Origin: Eubacterium coprostanoligenes
GTDB lineage: Bacteria; Bacillota; Clostridia; Oscillospirales; Acutalibacteraceae
DNA: 64,000 nt
NCBI RefSeq assembly: GCF_900167205.1
Contig: NZ_FUWW01000001.1
Location: forward strand, 1 to 64,000
Direction of reading: 5' to 3'
Both the position numbers and the translations under genes were made by a program. Positions 50,445 through 58,281 of the stretch are shown piece by piece. The notes beneath the pieces are model-generated. The model saw nothing but the letters and a program-made list of their open reading frames with translations, had not been told where the DNA came from and did no database searches. Each line of letters starts with the position of its first letter. The first letter of the stretch is position 1.

Positions 50445-50460
50445 GTTAGCCTATGCTAAC
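50445..50460. promoter_or_regulatory. Palindromic operator B
   Basis: GTTAGC-CTAT-GCTAAC, same arms as operator A, 34 bp downstream and just before the AGGAGG ribosome site. The repeated site shows that this is an operator, not a chance palindrome. Confidence 0.65.
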
Positions 50461-50477
50461 TGCAAAAGGAGGAGCAA

Positions 50478-50672
50478 ATGTCTTTTGTAGAAATTAACGG
50501 AATAAAAAAGAATTTTGGTACAGGCGACAGCAGGGTTGAGGTGCTCAAGGGCATAGACTTTGAAATTGAAAAGGGCGAGATGTGCGTGCTTCTCGGACCG
50601 TCGGGCTCGGGCAAATCAACACTGCTTAATATTATCGGTGCGATTTTGTTGCCATCTTCAACAAGGTTGTAA
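50478..50672 (+). pseudogene. Truncated ABC transporter ATPase (MacB/LolD-like)
   Basis: The reading frame starts like a normal exporter ATPase: [26 protein letters not shown], then the Walker A sequence [17 protein letters not shown] (about residues 38-54). After codon 54 homology stops abruptly and the frame runs ten codons into unrelated DNA before a stop. Walker B, the signature LSGGQ and the permease are missing. Promoter, two operators and AGGAGG are intact. The break at about 50640 joins DNA that reads as a remnant of a different gene on the other strand. A functional 64-residue product is unlikely. Confidence 0.8.
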
Positions 50673-50726
50673 TCGTTGAGTGCCGCAGTAAATCTGCTCC
50701 AAATCTCTTTGTGAAATTTTTGTCAT
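50641..50726 (-). pseudogene. Remnant of a TtcA-like PP-loop tRNA thiolase N-terminus
   Basis: Read on the minus strand, the frame from about 50713 gives [20 protein letters not shown] and KIA, which closely resembles the first residues of TtcA/TilS-like PP-loop ATPases in clostridia (normally followed by VCISGGKDS). The ATG at 50726 gives MTKIS in a different frame, so a small indel near 50710 has broken it. The homology ends exactly where the ABC fragment begins. Recognition is from memory of the family and needs a search. Confidence 0.45.
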
Positions 50727-50795
50727 AGCTTTGCTCCGAGCGTAAAATGTCACAAATATTATAGCAGCAATGCCAAAAAATTCAATGAAAATTTG

Positions 50796-51788
50796 TCATT
50801 CTATCCAAATCGGATTTGTAAATGCCCAAAACAGTTCAGGCATTGTTTTGTTTGTCTTTTTAACTCCTCTGTTGCCGAGGAAGGTTCTCTCCGCAAATGC
50901 CACAACCCTTGTTGATACCGGACCGAGGTTGTAATCTATTTCTGCACGGATAAAGCCTGCCTCTTTGATTTTAAACTGTGCCGACCAAGTTTTGAAATTC
51001 TTTTCCGCCGTGTGGGTAAAAATCACCTTGTCGTTGTTGTAAACTACAAGTTTGTGACCTTTTTTGAATTTTGTAATCGTTATTTCTGCCGTGTCGTTTT
51101 CGGACAGTTTTGCCGTGTCGCCCACCTGAGCTGAACCCACGGTTAAGTAAATCATACTCGATTTAGGCGAGTTTGTAACAACGCTCCTGCCCTCACGGAT
51201 GGCTTTTAGGATTGAGTCGGCAGTCTTTTCTTCTGCCAAAACATAGGTTGTCGGCACAGCAAGAAACGACACGGGACCGTAATATCTGTGATGGTCCGAG
51301 CCGCCTACAGCCATAATTTTGTTGCCCTTGATCAACTGTTCGTGCCACCACTCCATATTTTTCAGGTTGTCGGAGTGTTGAACGGTGTTCCAAACCTCAA
51401 CCGTGTCAAATTTAAATTCGTCCTTGTCAAGCAAAAACGGACAGTTTGAACAAAACGGATGATTAAGCGAAATTGTTGCTCCGGCTTCTCGGCTTGCGTC
51501 AATCAGCTTTTTGTAATCCTCAACGGTGTCAAGTTTGTGCGGCGGGTCGTGCGGAACTTTTGCACCCCAAACATTAACATGTCCCGGTTCGTCTGTAAGC
51601 TCCTGACCTTGAATAATCAGCATATCGCCGTCAAATCGGCTTTTCTTAATCGTGTTGTAGTTGTGGTCTGTGATTATCATATAATCAAGTCCGATTTTTT
51701 TACATTCCGAAATCAGCTTTTCGGGCGTCATATTACCGTCGGAATTTGTTGTGTGCAAATGCGTGTCGCCCTTGTACCATTTTTTCAT
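50796..51788 (-). CDS. PHP-domain metallohydrolase (CehA/McbA-like)
   Basis: 330 residues. The N-terminal GDTHLHTTNSDG, ITDHNYNT, LNHPFCSNCPF and GGSDHHRYYGP supply the PHP metal ligands (residues about 7-190). The C-terminal 130 residues form a beta-sandwich-like part (VGSAQVGDTAKLSENDTAEI). This arrangement is that of CehA/McbA-type phosphoesterases of unknown natural substrate. It is not closely related to the PHP protein at 9700-10605. No signal peptide. Own promoter. Confidence 0.8.
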   Translation of the reverse strand: MKKWYKGDTHLHTTNSDGNMTPEKLISECKKIGLDYMIITDHNYNTIKKSRFDGDMLIIQGQELTDEPGHVNVWGAKVPHDPPHKLDTVEDYKKLIDASREAGATISLNHPFCSNCPFLLDKDEFKFDTVEVWNTVQHSDNLKNMEWWHEQLIKGNKIMAVGGSDHHRYYGPVSFLAVPTTYVLAEEKTADSILKAIREGRSVVTNSPKSSMIYLTVGSAQVGDTAKLSENDTAEITITKFKKGHKLVVYNNDKVIFTHTAEKNFKTWSAQFKIKEAGFIRAEIDYNLGPVSTRVVAFAERTFLGNRGVKKTNKTMPELFWAFTNPIWIE

Positions 51789-51815
51789 AATACCAACTCC
51801 CTTTAATATATACTT

Positions 51816-51845
51816 ATTATATCATATTTGCGGAATGTGTTGCAA
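51816..51845 (-). promoter_or_regulatory. Promoter of the CehA-like gene
   Basis: On the minus strand TTGCAA, 18-bp spacer, perfect TATAAT, 28 bp before the ATG. Confidence 0.6.
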
Positions 51846-51910
51846 TAAGTATAAATATATGTTATTTTAAAAGTGAAAGGATATAAACCTCTTGAACATC
51901 GGGAGTAATT

Positions 51911-52285
51911 ATGAAAAGAAGTAAAAACGAAAAAAGATTTATTTTCAAATTGATTATTTTGCTTGCTTCTCTTGCCTGTTCAACTTTGATGGGCTATGCA
52001 GGCTTGCCTTTGCTTGGCGGTACGGGTTTGTTCGATGATGTAAATTCAACGGCAGGTACTATGGTTATGACAGGCTTCTTTCCTTTTGTCAATATAACCG
52101 AGGCGGTTTTGGCAATCGTTTTCTGCCCTATTGAAAACAGTGATTTCAAAATCAAGCAAAAACTCGGCAGGCATTTTGATTTGTCTGTTTTCAGCGGAAT
52201 GATGACGGCTTTTAATATCGTTAATTTCGGCATTTGGATAACAATATCCGTCGGACTTATTAAACTTCTTGATGATTTCGGTTAA
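51911..52285 (+). CDS. Hypothetical small membrane protein
   Basis: 124 residues with three likely membrane spans (about residues 12-32, 50-72 and 92-118) and a basic N-terminus. Not recognised as a named family. GGGAG lies before the ATG. The LRR gene begins 13 bp after its stop, so they are probably co-transcribed. Confidence 0.6.
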   Translation: MKRSKNEKRFIFKLIILLASLACSTLMGYAGLPLLGGTGLFDDVNSTAGTMVMTGFFPFVNITEAVLAIVFCPIENSDFKIKQKLGRHFDLSVFSGMMTAFNIVNFGIWITISVGLIKLLDDFG

Positions 52286-52298
52286 ACAGAGGTGCGTT

Positions 52299-53360
52299 AT
52301 GAGTAAAAAAATCAATTCCGTTCTTGCTGCTCTTGTTGTTGCGGCGGTTTTAATTGCCGCTTACTGCGGTGTGATTTTTGCCGTGCAGAAAAATTCAAAT
52401 AACGCTTTATATATCAACGAGGTGACAGCTGTTGACAAATCAACAACTTTGAATAACGCTCAAAACGGTTCGGCTGACGGTTTGTCTTTTGTCGGCTGTG
52501 TGCAAGATGACGGATATTACATAAGCAGTATTGCCGATAATTTCGATACAGGCAAAATCCTTACCGTTCCCGTAAAATACGAGGGCAAATATGTTAAGTT
52601 TGAAACTTCGTTTTTCAGAGAATTAAACGAAAATTCCGTAAAACTCCGCTTTGAGTCCGAAAGTCCATACTACACAATTGAGGACAATATTTTGTACAAT
52701 AAAGACAAAACAACATTGCTTTGCTGTTTTAACGACAGCACAAAGGCAGTTATCCCCGACGGTGTTTGCAAAATAGGCGATTATGCGTTTTACAAAAGCA
52801 AAATAACCGATGTAAAAATTCCGAACAGCGTTAAAACCATAGGCAAGGAGGCGTTTGCCGACAGTATGCTTAAAGAGGCTGATTTGGCCGAGGGTTTGCA
52901 AACAATCGGTCAAAAAGCTTTTCTTTGCGAAAGTCTTACAAAAATCACAATTCCTTCAACCGTAACTTCGTGCGGCAATTTTTTTGTTGGCTCGTCCGAT
53001 AATTTTAAAGTGCTCAACATAAATTGTTCCTATGATGCATTCGGTGATATGGGCATTGTTTATTTTGGGTTTAGAGAGGGTTCGCCTTATTATTTTGACG
53101 GCAGCTACACCGTAAACAGTAAGGAAGTTTTTTATCCGTGCCGAGATTTGTATTTTTTGCTTTCTGCCGAGAAAATAACGGTTAATGAACCGTGCAAAGA
53201 AAAAGATTTTGACCCTTTGAAATACAGTGACGAACTTAAAAAGGCTACAAATAATGCCTGTGAAGTAAAGGTTGTTCAAAAAGGCAATCCTACAAAAATC
53301 AGGTTCAAATTTGCCGCCGATGTTAATCACGAATGTATTGTTACATTAAATTTTAAATAG
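52299..53360 (+). CDS. Membrane-anchored BspA-type LRR protein
   Basis: 353 residues. An uncleaved N-terminal membrane anchor or signal (about residues 6-28, VLAALVVAAVLIAAYCGVIF) precedes an extracytoplasmic region. Residues about 140-245 carry BspA/LRR_5 repeats: CKIGDYAFYKS, VKTIGKEAFADS, LQTIGQKAFLCES, with alternating V-x-I-P-N/S-S/T-V turns. The C-terminal 100 residues are unassigned. I start at ATG 52299 with AGAGGTG just upstream; ten more codons are open before it. A third BspA-like protein in this window, but without the half-dockerin of the one at 8443. Confidence 0.72.
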   Translation: MSKKINSVLAALVVAAVLIAAYCGVIFAVQKNSNNALYINEVTAVDKSTTLNNAQNGSADGLSFVGCVQDDGYYISSIADNFDTGKILTVPVKYEGKYVKFETSFFRELNENSVKLRFESESPYYTIEDNILYNKDKTTLLCCFNDSTKAVIPDGVCKIGDYAFYKSKITDVKIPNSVKTIGKEAFADSMLKEADLAEGLQTIGQKAFLCESLTKITIPSTVTSCGNFFVGSSDNFKVLNINCSYDAFGDMGIVYFGFREGSPYYFDGSYTVNSKEVFYPCRDLYFLLSAEKITVNEPCKEKDFDPLKYSDELKKATNNACEVKVVQKGNPTKIRFKFAADVNHECIVTLNFK

Positions 53361-53372
53361 CATAAATACAAA

Positions 53373-53404
53373 AGGCACCGCAAACATCGAGTCTGCGGTG
53401 CTTT
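53373..53404 (+). terminator. Terminator after the LRR gene
   Basis: GCACCGCA and TGCGGTGC with A-rich lead and TTTAA tail. Confidence 0.78.
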
Positions 53405-53476
53405 AACAATTCTGTGAGTGCGATAAATCGTTCTGTTAAATACAAAAAAACATTATTGCGGCAATTGCGATTGCAA

Positions 53477-53671
53477 TTATCGTTCTTTTCTTTTTCTCGT
53501 TGCGACAAGGATAATCAGTCCTGCGCCTGCACTGATGATTGATGCAAATATTGATGCGTTGCCCGTGAGCGGAGATTTTTCGTAATTGTTTGAATTTGCA
53601 TCGGCTTTTTTTGCGCCCGCCGATAACGAGTTTTTGTCTGTGTTGTTCTTCAGTTTGCATTTTCTTCTCCA
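53477..53671 (-). pseudogene. Broken gene with cell-wall sorting signal-like C-terminus
   Basis: On the minus strand an open frame without a usable start encodes KLKNNTDKNSLSAGAKKADA and then EKSPLTGN, a 20-residue hydrophobic stretch (ASIFASIISAGAGLIILVA) and the basic tail TRKRKER. That is the layout of a sortase substrate anchor, with SPLTG in place of LPXTG. An ATG with a GGAGAAG ribosome site at 53651 lies in another frame, so a frameshift, or loss of most of the gene, separates start and anchor. The stretch 53405-53871 otherwise contains only the operator at 53709. Confidence 0.5.
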
Positions 53672-53708
53672 ATAATATATGTATTTTGTTTAGATATTGT
53701 CAGTATCA

Positions 53709-53724
53709 GAACGACCGTTCGTTC
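53709..53724. promoter_or_regulatory. Palindromic operator upstream of the broken sorting-signal gene
   Basis: GAACGA-CCGT-TCGTTC, perfect 6-bp arms with a 4-bp centre, as expected for a TetR-type site. On the minus strand TTGACA lies at 53751-53756, so the site would overlap the promoter or start of the minus-strand gene. Confidence 0.5.
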
Positions 53725-53871
53725 ATATACGATATATCATAATTTTTTTGTGTCAATAATGCGTTATATATATTAGAACCCGCTTTTTTATATATCATTC
53801 GGAGCGATTTTTATAGACATTCGACAGGTTGAATGGTAAAATAAAATCAGCCTTGAGACAGGAGGAGTGCT

Positions 53872-55965
53872 ATGAAAATTATTGAATGTAAAAAGAACAT
53901 TTTTGTGCTTGATATGAAAAACACACATTATGTGGTTGGTGTTGACGAATTCGGCAGGGACAGGTTGATTCATTGGGGCAAAAAATGTGATGCGGACGAC
54001 TACGAAATTTTCACTTTTGGTGACGAAAATTCAAACCACACCTCGCTTGACGAGATGAAGCAGGAGTGCACGGTTTTTGGCAAAACAATGTATCGTGAAT
54101 GTGTGCTTAAAGCGAATTTTTATGATTCTTGCAGAGAAATCAATTCGTGCTTTTGCGGTGCAACTGTTGAAAACGACAGGCTGACGCTCAATTTTAAGGA
54201 TGAGCATTACGGCTTGGTGTATTCAATCAATTACAGGATTTTTTCGGATTGTGATATTGTTGAAAAAAACATCACCGTAAAAAATGAAAGCAAAAACGAC
54301 ATTCAATTTGAAAGGCTTTTCAGTGCGGAATTCTCTTTGCCGTCAAAGAACGCTTATACATTTTCAAATACAAACGGTGCGTGGGGCGGAGAGTTCATTG
54401 AAACAAACAACACGCTGACAGCAGGCAGTTTGGTTTTTGACAGCAAAAAAGGAGCAAGCTGCCACAACAATTCACCGTATTTTATTGCGTATCAAAATGC
54501 TGATGAACACAGCGGTGATGTATATTTTGCCTCGCTTGCATATTCGGGCAATTTCAAGGTGATTGCAAACCGTGATTTGTATTCAAACACAAGAGTGCTT
54601 TTGGGTATGAATGATTTTGACTTTTCGTATCTGCTCAAAAGCGGAGAAAGTTTTACAACACCGTGCGTTTATGCCGGATATACTCAAGGTTTCGGCGAAA
54701 TGTCAAGGCAGATGAACACTTTTGCGGTCAATCATCTTTTGCCTCGTCAGTTTAATGACAAGGTGCTTCCTGTTTTGTACAATTCGTGGGAGGCAACCGA
54801 ATTCAATATTAATGTGTCGCAACAACTTGAACTTGCAAAAATTGCGTCCGATTTGGGCGTTGAACTTTTTGTTATGGATGACGGTTGGTTCGGCAAGAGA
54901 AATAATGACAGAGCAGGACTCGGCGACTGGACTGTTAATCAGGATAAATTTCCTAACGGTTTAGATGAGCTGATTGACGGAGTTAATGCTCTCGGAATGG
55001 ATTTTGGCATTTGGGTTGAGCCTGAAATGGTAAATCCCGATTCAGAACTTTATCGCACGCATCCCGATTGGGCATATCATTATGATACGAGAGTTAAAAG
55101 CGAGCTTCGGCATCAGCTTGTGCCGAATATGACAAGAGCAGATGTGCAGGAATATGTTTTTGATTGCGTGGATAAGCTCTTGAGTGAGCACAATATCAAG
55201 TACATTAAGTGGGATATGAACCGTCCGTTTTCAGAAACGGGAGCAGAAAATCTGAATTGCCCTAAAATGCTTTATTATCTGCACACCAAGGCGGTTTATG
55301 ACATTGTTGACAGATTGAAAGAGAAGCATTGCGATGTTCAGTTTGAAGCCTGTGCATCGGGCGGTGGCAGAGCTGATTTGGGCGCACTTTCCCATTTTGA
55401 CCAATGCTGGACAAGTGACAACACGGACGGAATTGACCGAATGACCATTCAGCACGGCTATTCTCTTTTGCGACCGATTAAGGCAATGCGTGCGTGGGTG
55501 ACGGACATTGCAGGCATCAACAAACCTTGCACTTTGGATTTTCGTTTCAACATAGCCATGCAGGGCGCACTTGGTCTTGGCGGAAATTTGCTTAAATATT
55601 CCGATGATGACAAGGAGATTTCCAAGAAGAATATCGCACTTTACAAGGCGATTCGGCACACCGTGCAGTTTGGCGATTTGTATCGAGTGTCAAATCCCGA
55701 TGAAAACGAAGTGTTGATAAATGTCTATGTTGAGCGTGACAAATCAAGTGCCGTTGCATTCATTGCAAGCAGAGGAACACGGTTTTTTAAAAAGAGAATT
55801 AACATCCTTTTTGACGGGCTTGAAAAAGATGCAAAATATAGATTTACCTTCCAAAATAGGGAATATATCAAGAGCGGTGCATATATGGCAAATGTCGGAA
55901 TTCCCGCCCACATCCACGGTGCGTATTATAACGAAATCGTGTTGCTCGATAAACTGAAAAATTAA
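53872..55965 (+). CDS. Alpha-galactosidase, GH36
   Basis: Releases galactose from alpha-1,6-galactosides such as raffinose, stachyose or melibiose; cytosolic (no signal peptide). The 697-residue length fits bacterial GH36. An N-terminal beta-sandwich (to about 290) precedes the barrel: ELFVMDDGWFGKRN, FGIWVEPEMVNPDS, the nucleophile Asp448 in KWDMNRP, and Asp516 in WTSDNTD as acid/base, followed by GIDR. A C-terminal beta domain closes the protein. AGGAGG precedes the ATG. It stands alone: no sugar transporter or kinase is adjacent. Confidence 0.92.
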   Translation: MKIIECKKNIFVLDMKNTHYVVGVDEFGRDRLIHWGKKCDADDYEIFTFGDENSNHTSLDEMKQECTVFGKTMYRECVLKANFYDSCREINSCFCGATVENDRLTLNFKDEHYGLVYSINYRIFSDCDIVEKNITVKNESKNDIQFERLFSAEFSLPSKNAYTFSNTNGAWGGEFIETNNTLTAGSLVFDSKKGASCHNNSPYFIAYQNADEHSGDVYFASLAYSGNFKVIANRDLYSNTRVLLGMNDFDFSYLLKSGESFTTPCVYAGYTQGFGEMSRQMNTFAVNHLLPRQFNDKVLPVLYNSWEATEFNINVSQQLELAKIASDLGVELFVMDDGWFGKRNNDRAGLGDWTVNQDKFPNGLDELIDGVNALGMDFGIWVEPEMVNPDSELYRTHPDWAYHYDTRVKSELRHQLVPNMTRADVQEYVFDCVDKLLSEHNIKYIKWDMNRPFSETGAENLNCPKMLYYLHTKAVYDIVDRLKEKHCDVQFEACASGGGRADLGALSHFDQCWTSDNTDGIDRMTIQHGYSLLRPIKAMRAWVTDIAGINKPCTLDFRFNIAMQGALGLGGNLLKYSDDDKEISKKNIALYKAIRHTVQFGDLYRVSNPDENEVLINVYVERDKSSAVAFIASRGTRFFKKRINILFDGLEKDAKYRFTFQNREYIKSGAYMANVGIPAHIHGAYYNEIVLLDKLKN

Positions 55966-55993
55966 ATTTTTCTTCATTCATTGCAAACAAAAT

Positions 55994-56034
55994 GAGCTAT
56001 CAGACCTTAAAAATCTGATAGCTCTTACTTTTTA
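55994..56034. terminator. Bidirectional terminator between the alpha-galactosidase gene and purF
   Basis: GAGCTATCAGA pairs with TCTGATAGCTC around CCTTAAAAA, followed by TTACTTTTT. Confidence 0.88.
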
Positions 56035-56039
56035 CTGTA

Positions 56040-57491
56040 TCAATCAAGCACTTGGTAGTAGCTTGAGGTTTTGCTGATTTTTTCTTCGAATTTGTCCTTA
56101 GGTTGTTCCTTTGGAACTTCAATCGGATATTTGCCCGTAAAGCAACCATCACAACAATGTGTGCTTGCACTTTCGGCTAATTTATGTGTTGATTCAACAG
56201 ACAAATACGCAAGGCTGTCAACGCCGATGACCTTTGCAATTTCTTCAACCGAATTGTATTTGCATGCAATGAGGTTTTCTTGGCTGTCAACATCTGTTCC
56301 AAAATAGCACGGATGCTTGAACGGAGGAGATGACACACGCATATGTACCTCTTTTGCCCCTGCTTCACGAAGAAGATTTACAATTCTTGCGCAGGTCGTT
56401 CCACGAACGATTGAGTCGTCAATCATAATAACTCGCTTGCCCTTGATGTTCTCCTTGATGACATTCAGTTTGATTCTGACTGCGTCCTCACGCTGTGATT
56501 GATTTGGCTGAATGAAACTTCTGCCGATATATCTGTTTTTGATAAAGCCTATGCCGTACGGTATTCCGCTTTCGTTGGCATAGCCAAGCGCCGCATCAAG
56601 TCCGCTGTCGGGAACACCGATGACAATATCTGCGTCAACAGGGCTTTCTTTTGCAAGAAATGCACCTGCCCTCATTCTTGCGTGCTCAACCGATGCACCG
56701 TCAATTATGCTGTCCGGTCTTGCAAAATAGATGTATTCAAACACGCAAAGATTTCCGTTGCTTTTGCAATGCGTTTTGTCGGAATGAATACCGTTTGAAT
56801 CAATCGTGATTATTTCGCCGGGGAGCACATCACGGATTATTTTTGCGCCGACAGTATCAAGCGCACAACTTTCGCTGCTCACACAAATTGCTCCGTCGGC
56901 GGTTTTGCCGAAACAAAGCGGTCTGAAACCGTTTGGGTCACGAAAAGCAATCAGCTTTGTGGCGGTCATAACAACGCATGAATATGCACCTTTTAGATTT
57001 GGCATAGCTTTTTTTATGGCTTCTTCCGTGCTCTTGCACGAAAGTCGGTTCGAAACGATTTCGTAAGCTATGGATTCCGTGTCGCTTGTTCCGTGGAAGA
57101 TACCGCCGTTGAGTTCAAAGCTCTTGCGGATTTCCATAGCGTTAACAAGGTTTCCGTTGTGTGCAAGCGCAAGATTGCCCTTGATGTGGCGAATAACAAG
57201 TGGCTGAACATTGTTGATGTTCTTTCCGCCTGTTGTTGAATATCGAACATGACCGATGGCAATATTTCCCATACCCAAATGCTCGAGTTTGTCTTGTGTG
57301 AAAACATCGGGCACAAGTCCGTTGCCTTTGTGATGAGTAAACACTCCGTCATCGTTGACGGCTATGCCACAGCTTTCCTGACCTCTGTGCTGAAGCGCAT
57401 AAAGTGCCAAGTAAACCGATTGTGCAACATAAGAAGTTTTTGGCTCGAATATGCCAAAAACACCACATTCTTCGTGTAAATTATTAAACAT
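56040..57491 (-). CDS. purF: Amidophosphoribosyltransferase
   Basis: First committed step of purine synthesis: PRPP + glutamine to phosphoribosylamine. 483 residues. A short propeptide (MFNNLHEE) precedes Cys9, the N-terminal nucleophile of the class II glutamine amidotransferase domain. The phosphoribosyltransferase part contains the PRPP loop VIMIDDSIVRGTT. The C-terminal CCDGCFTGKYP and CVFEYIYFARPDS show the B. subtilis-type enzyme with a regulatory [4Fe-4S] cluster and oxygen-sensitive propeptide processing. It lies 47 bp downstream of the split glutamate synthase genes on the same strand, with no terminator between, so it is the last gene of a nitrogen cluster rather than of a pur operon. 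Confidence 0.94.
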   Translation of the reverse strand: MFNNLHEECGVFGIFEPKTSYVAQSVYLALYALQHRGQESCGIAVNDDGVFTHHKGNGLVPDVFTQDKLEHLGMGNIAIGHVRYSTTGGKNINNVQPLVIRHIKGNLALAHNGNLVNAMEIRKSFELNGGIFHGTSDTESIAYEIVSNRLSCKSTEEAIKKAMPNLKGAYSCVVMTATKLIAFRDPNGFRPLCFGKTADGAICVSSESCALDTVGAKIIRDVLPGEIITIDSNGIHSDKTHCKSNGNLCVFEYIYFARPDSIIDGASVEHARMRAGAFLAKESPVDADIVIGVPDSGLDAALGYANESGIPYGIGFIKNRYIGRSFIQPNQSQREDAVRIKLNVIKENIKGKRVIMIDDSIVRGTTCARIVNLLREAGAKEVHMRVSSPPFKHPCYFGTDVDSQENLIACKYNSVEEIAKVIGVDSLAYLSVESTHKLAESASTHCCDGCFTGKYPIEVPKEQPKDKFEEKISKTSSYYQVLD

Positions 57492-57538
57492 TCAAAACAC
57501 CTCTCTAAAACACAAAATTAAACAAACAATGTTTTGGT

Positions 57539-58270
57539 TTAATTTGGTGTGTACAAGTTTGCATATGGTCTTGAAGTTGCAGGCACAAGTTTTTTGAAAG
57601 GCTTTGCCATAATTTCTTCAAAATCGGCGTCAAAGTATTTGCAGTATTTTTTTACATAAGACTTTAGCTCTTTTTCGTCCTCTGCATTGAGCTTTTCAAC
57701 CTTGATGTTGTGGCTCAAATTCTCCTTTGGAAATGTGCCGCGAACAAAGATTTTGCCTCCGTGCATACCGCTTGCGCAATGAGTTCCGAATAGTTTTTCG
57801 CCGTGCTTGATGTCAAGACCGAGGAGCACAATCGTTCCGCCTGCCATATATTCGCCGAGGAATGAGCCTGCGTTTTGACCGATGACGAGAACGGGGCGCA
57901 TTTCTCTGAATTCTTTCATATGAATACCGCCACGGCACGCAACATTATCTCTGATGTAAATCTGTCCGTCACGCATACCGTAGCCCATAGCGTCACCGCT
58001 GTGACCGTGAACAACGATTTCTCCGCCGTTCATTGTGTTGCCGACAGCGTCCTGACAGTTGCCATACACAACGATTTTGCCACCGTTCAGGTAGCATGCC
58101 ATATCGTTGCCCGGCGTTCCGTATATTTCAATGGTTTTTCCCTCATCAAGAGCACAGCCAATGTATCGCTGTCCGTTAACATCCTTAACGGTGCACTTGT
58201 TACGCTTTGAAAGTGTAGCCTTGATTTCGTCATTTATTTCTTCGTATCGTCTGAGTCCTGCTTCTATCAT
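57539..58270 (-). CDS. Glutamate synthase domain 3 protein (GXGXG)
   Basis: 243 residues corresponding to the C-terminal GXGXG beta-helix of the glutamate synthase large subunit. Recurrent G-x-x-G-x-x-x-G turns are seen: GTPGNDMACYLNGGKIVVYG, DAVGNTMNGGEIVVHG and DAMGYGMRDGQIYI. It forms one of three separate proteins replacing a single GltB. The start lies 11 bp after the FMN-domain gene. Confidence 0.88.
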   Translation of the reverse strand: MIEAGLRRYEEINDEIKATLSKRNKCTVKDVNGQRYIGCALDEGKTIEIYGTPGNDMACYLNGGKIVVYGNCQDAVGNTMNGGEIVVHGHSGDAMGYGMRDGQIYIRDNVACRGGIHMKEFREMRPVLVIGQNAGSFLGEYMAGGTIVLLGLDIKHGEKLFGTHCASGMHGGKIFVRGTFPKENLSHNIKVEKLNAEDEKELKSYVKKYCKYFDADFEEIMAKPFKKLVPATSRPYANLYTPN

Positions 58271-58281
58271 AGTGACACCTC

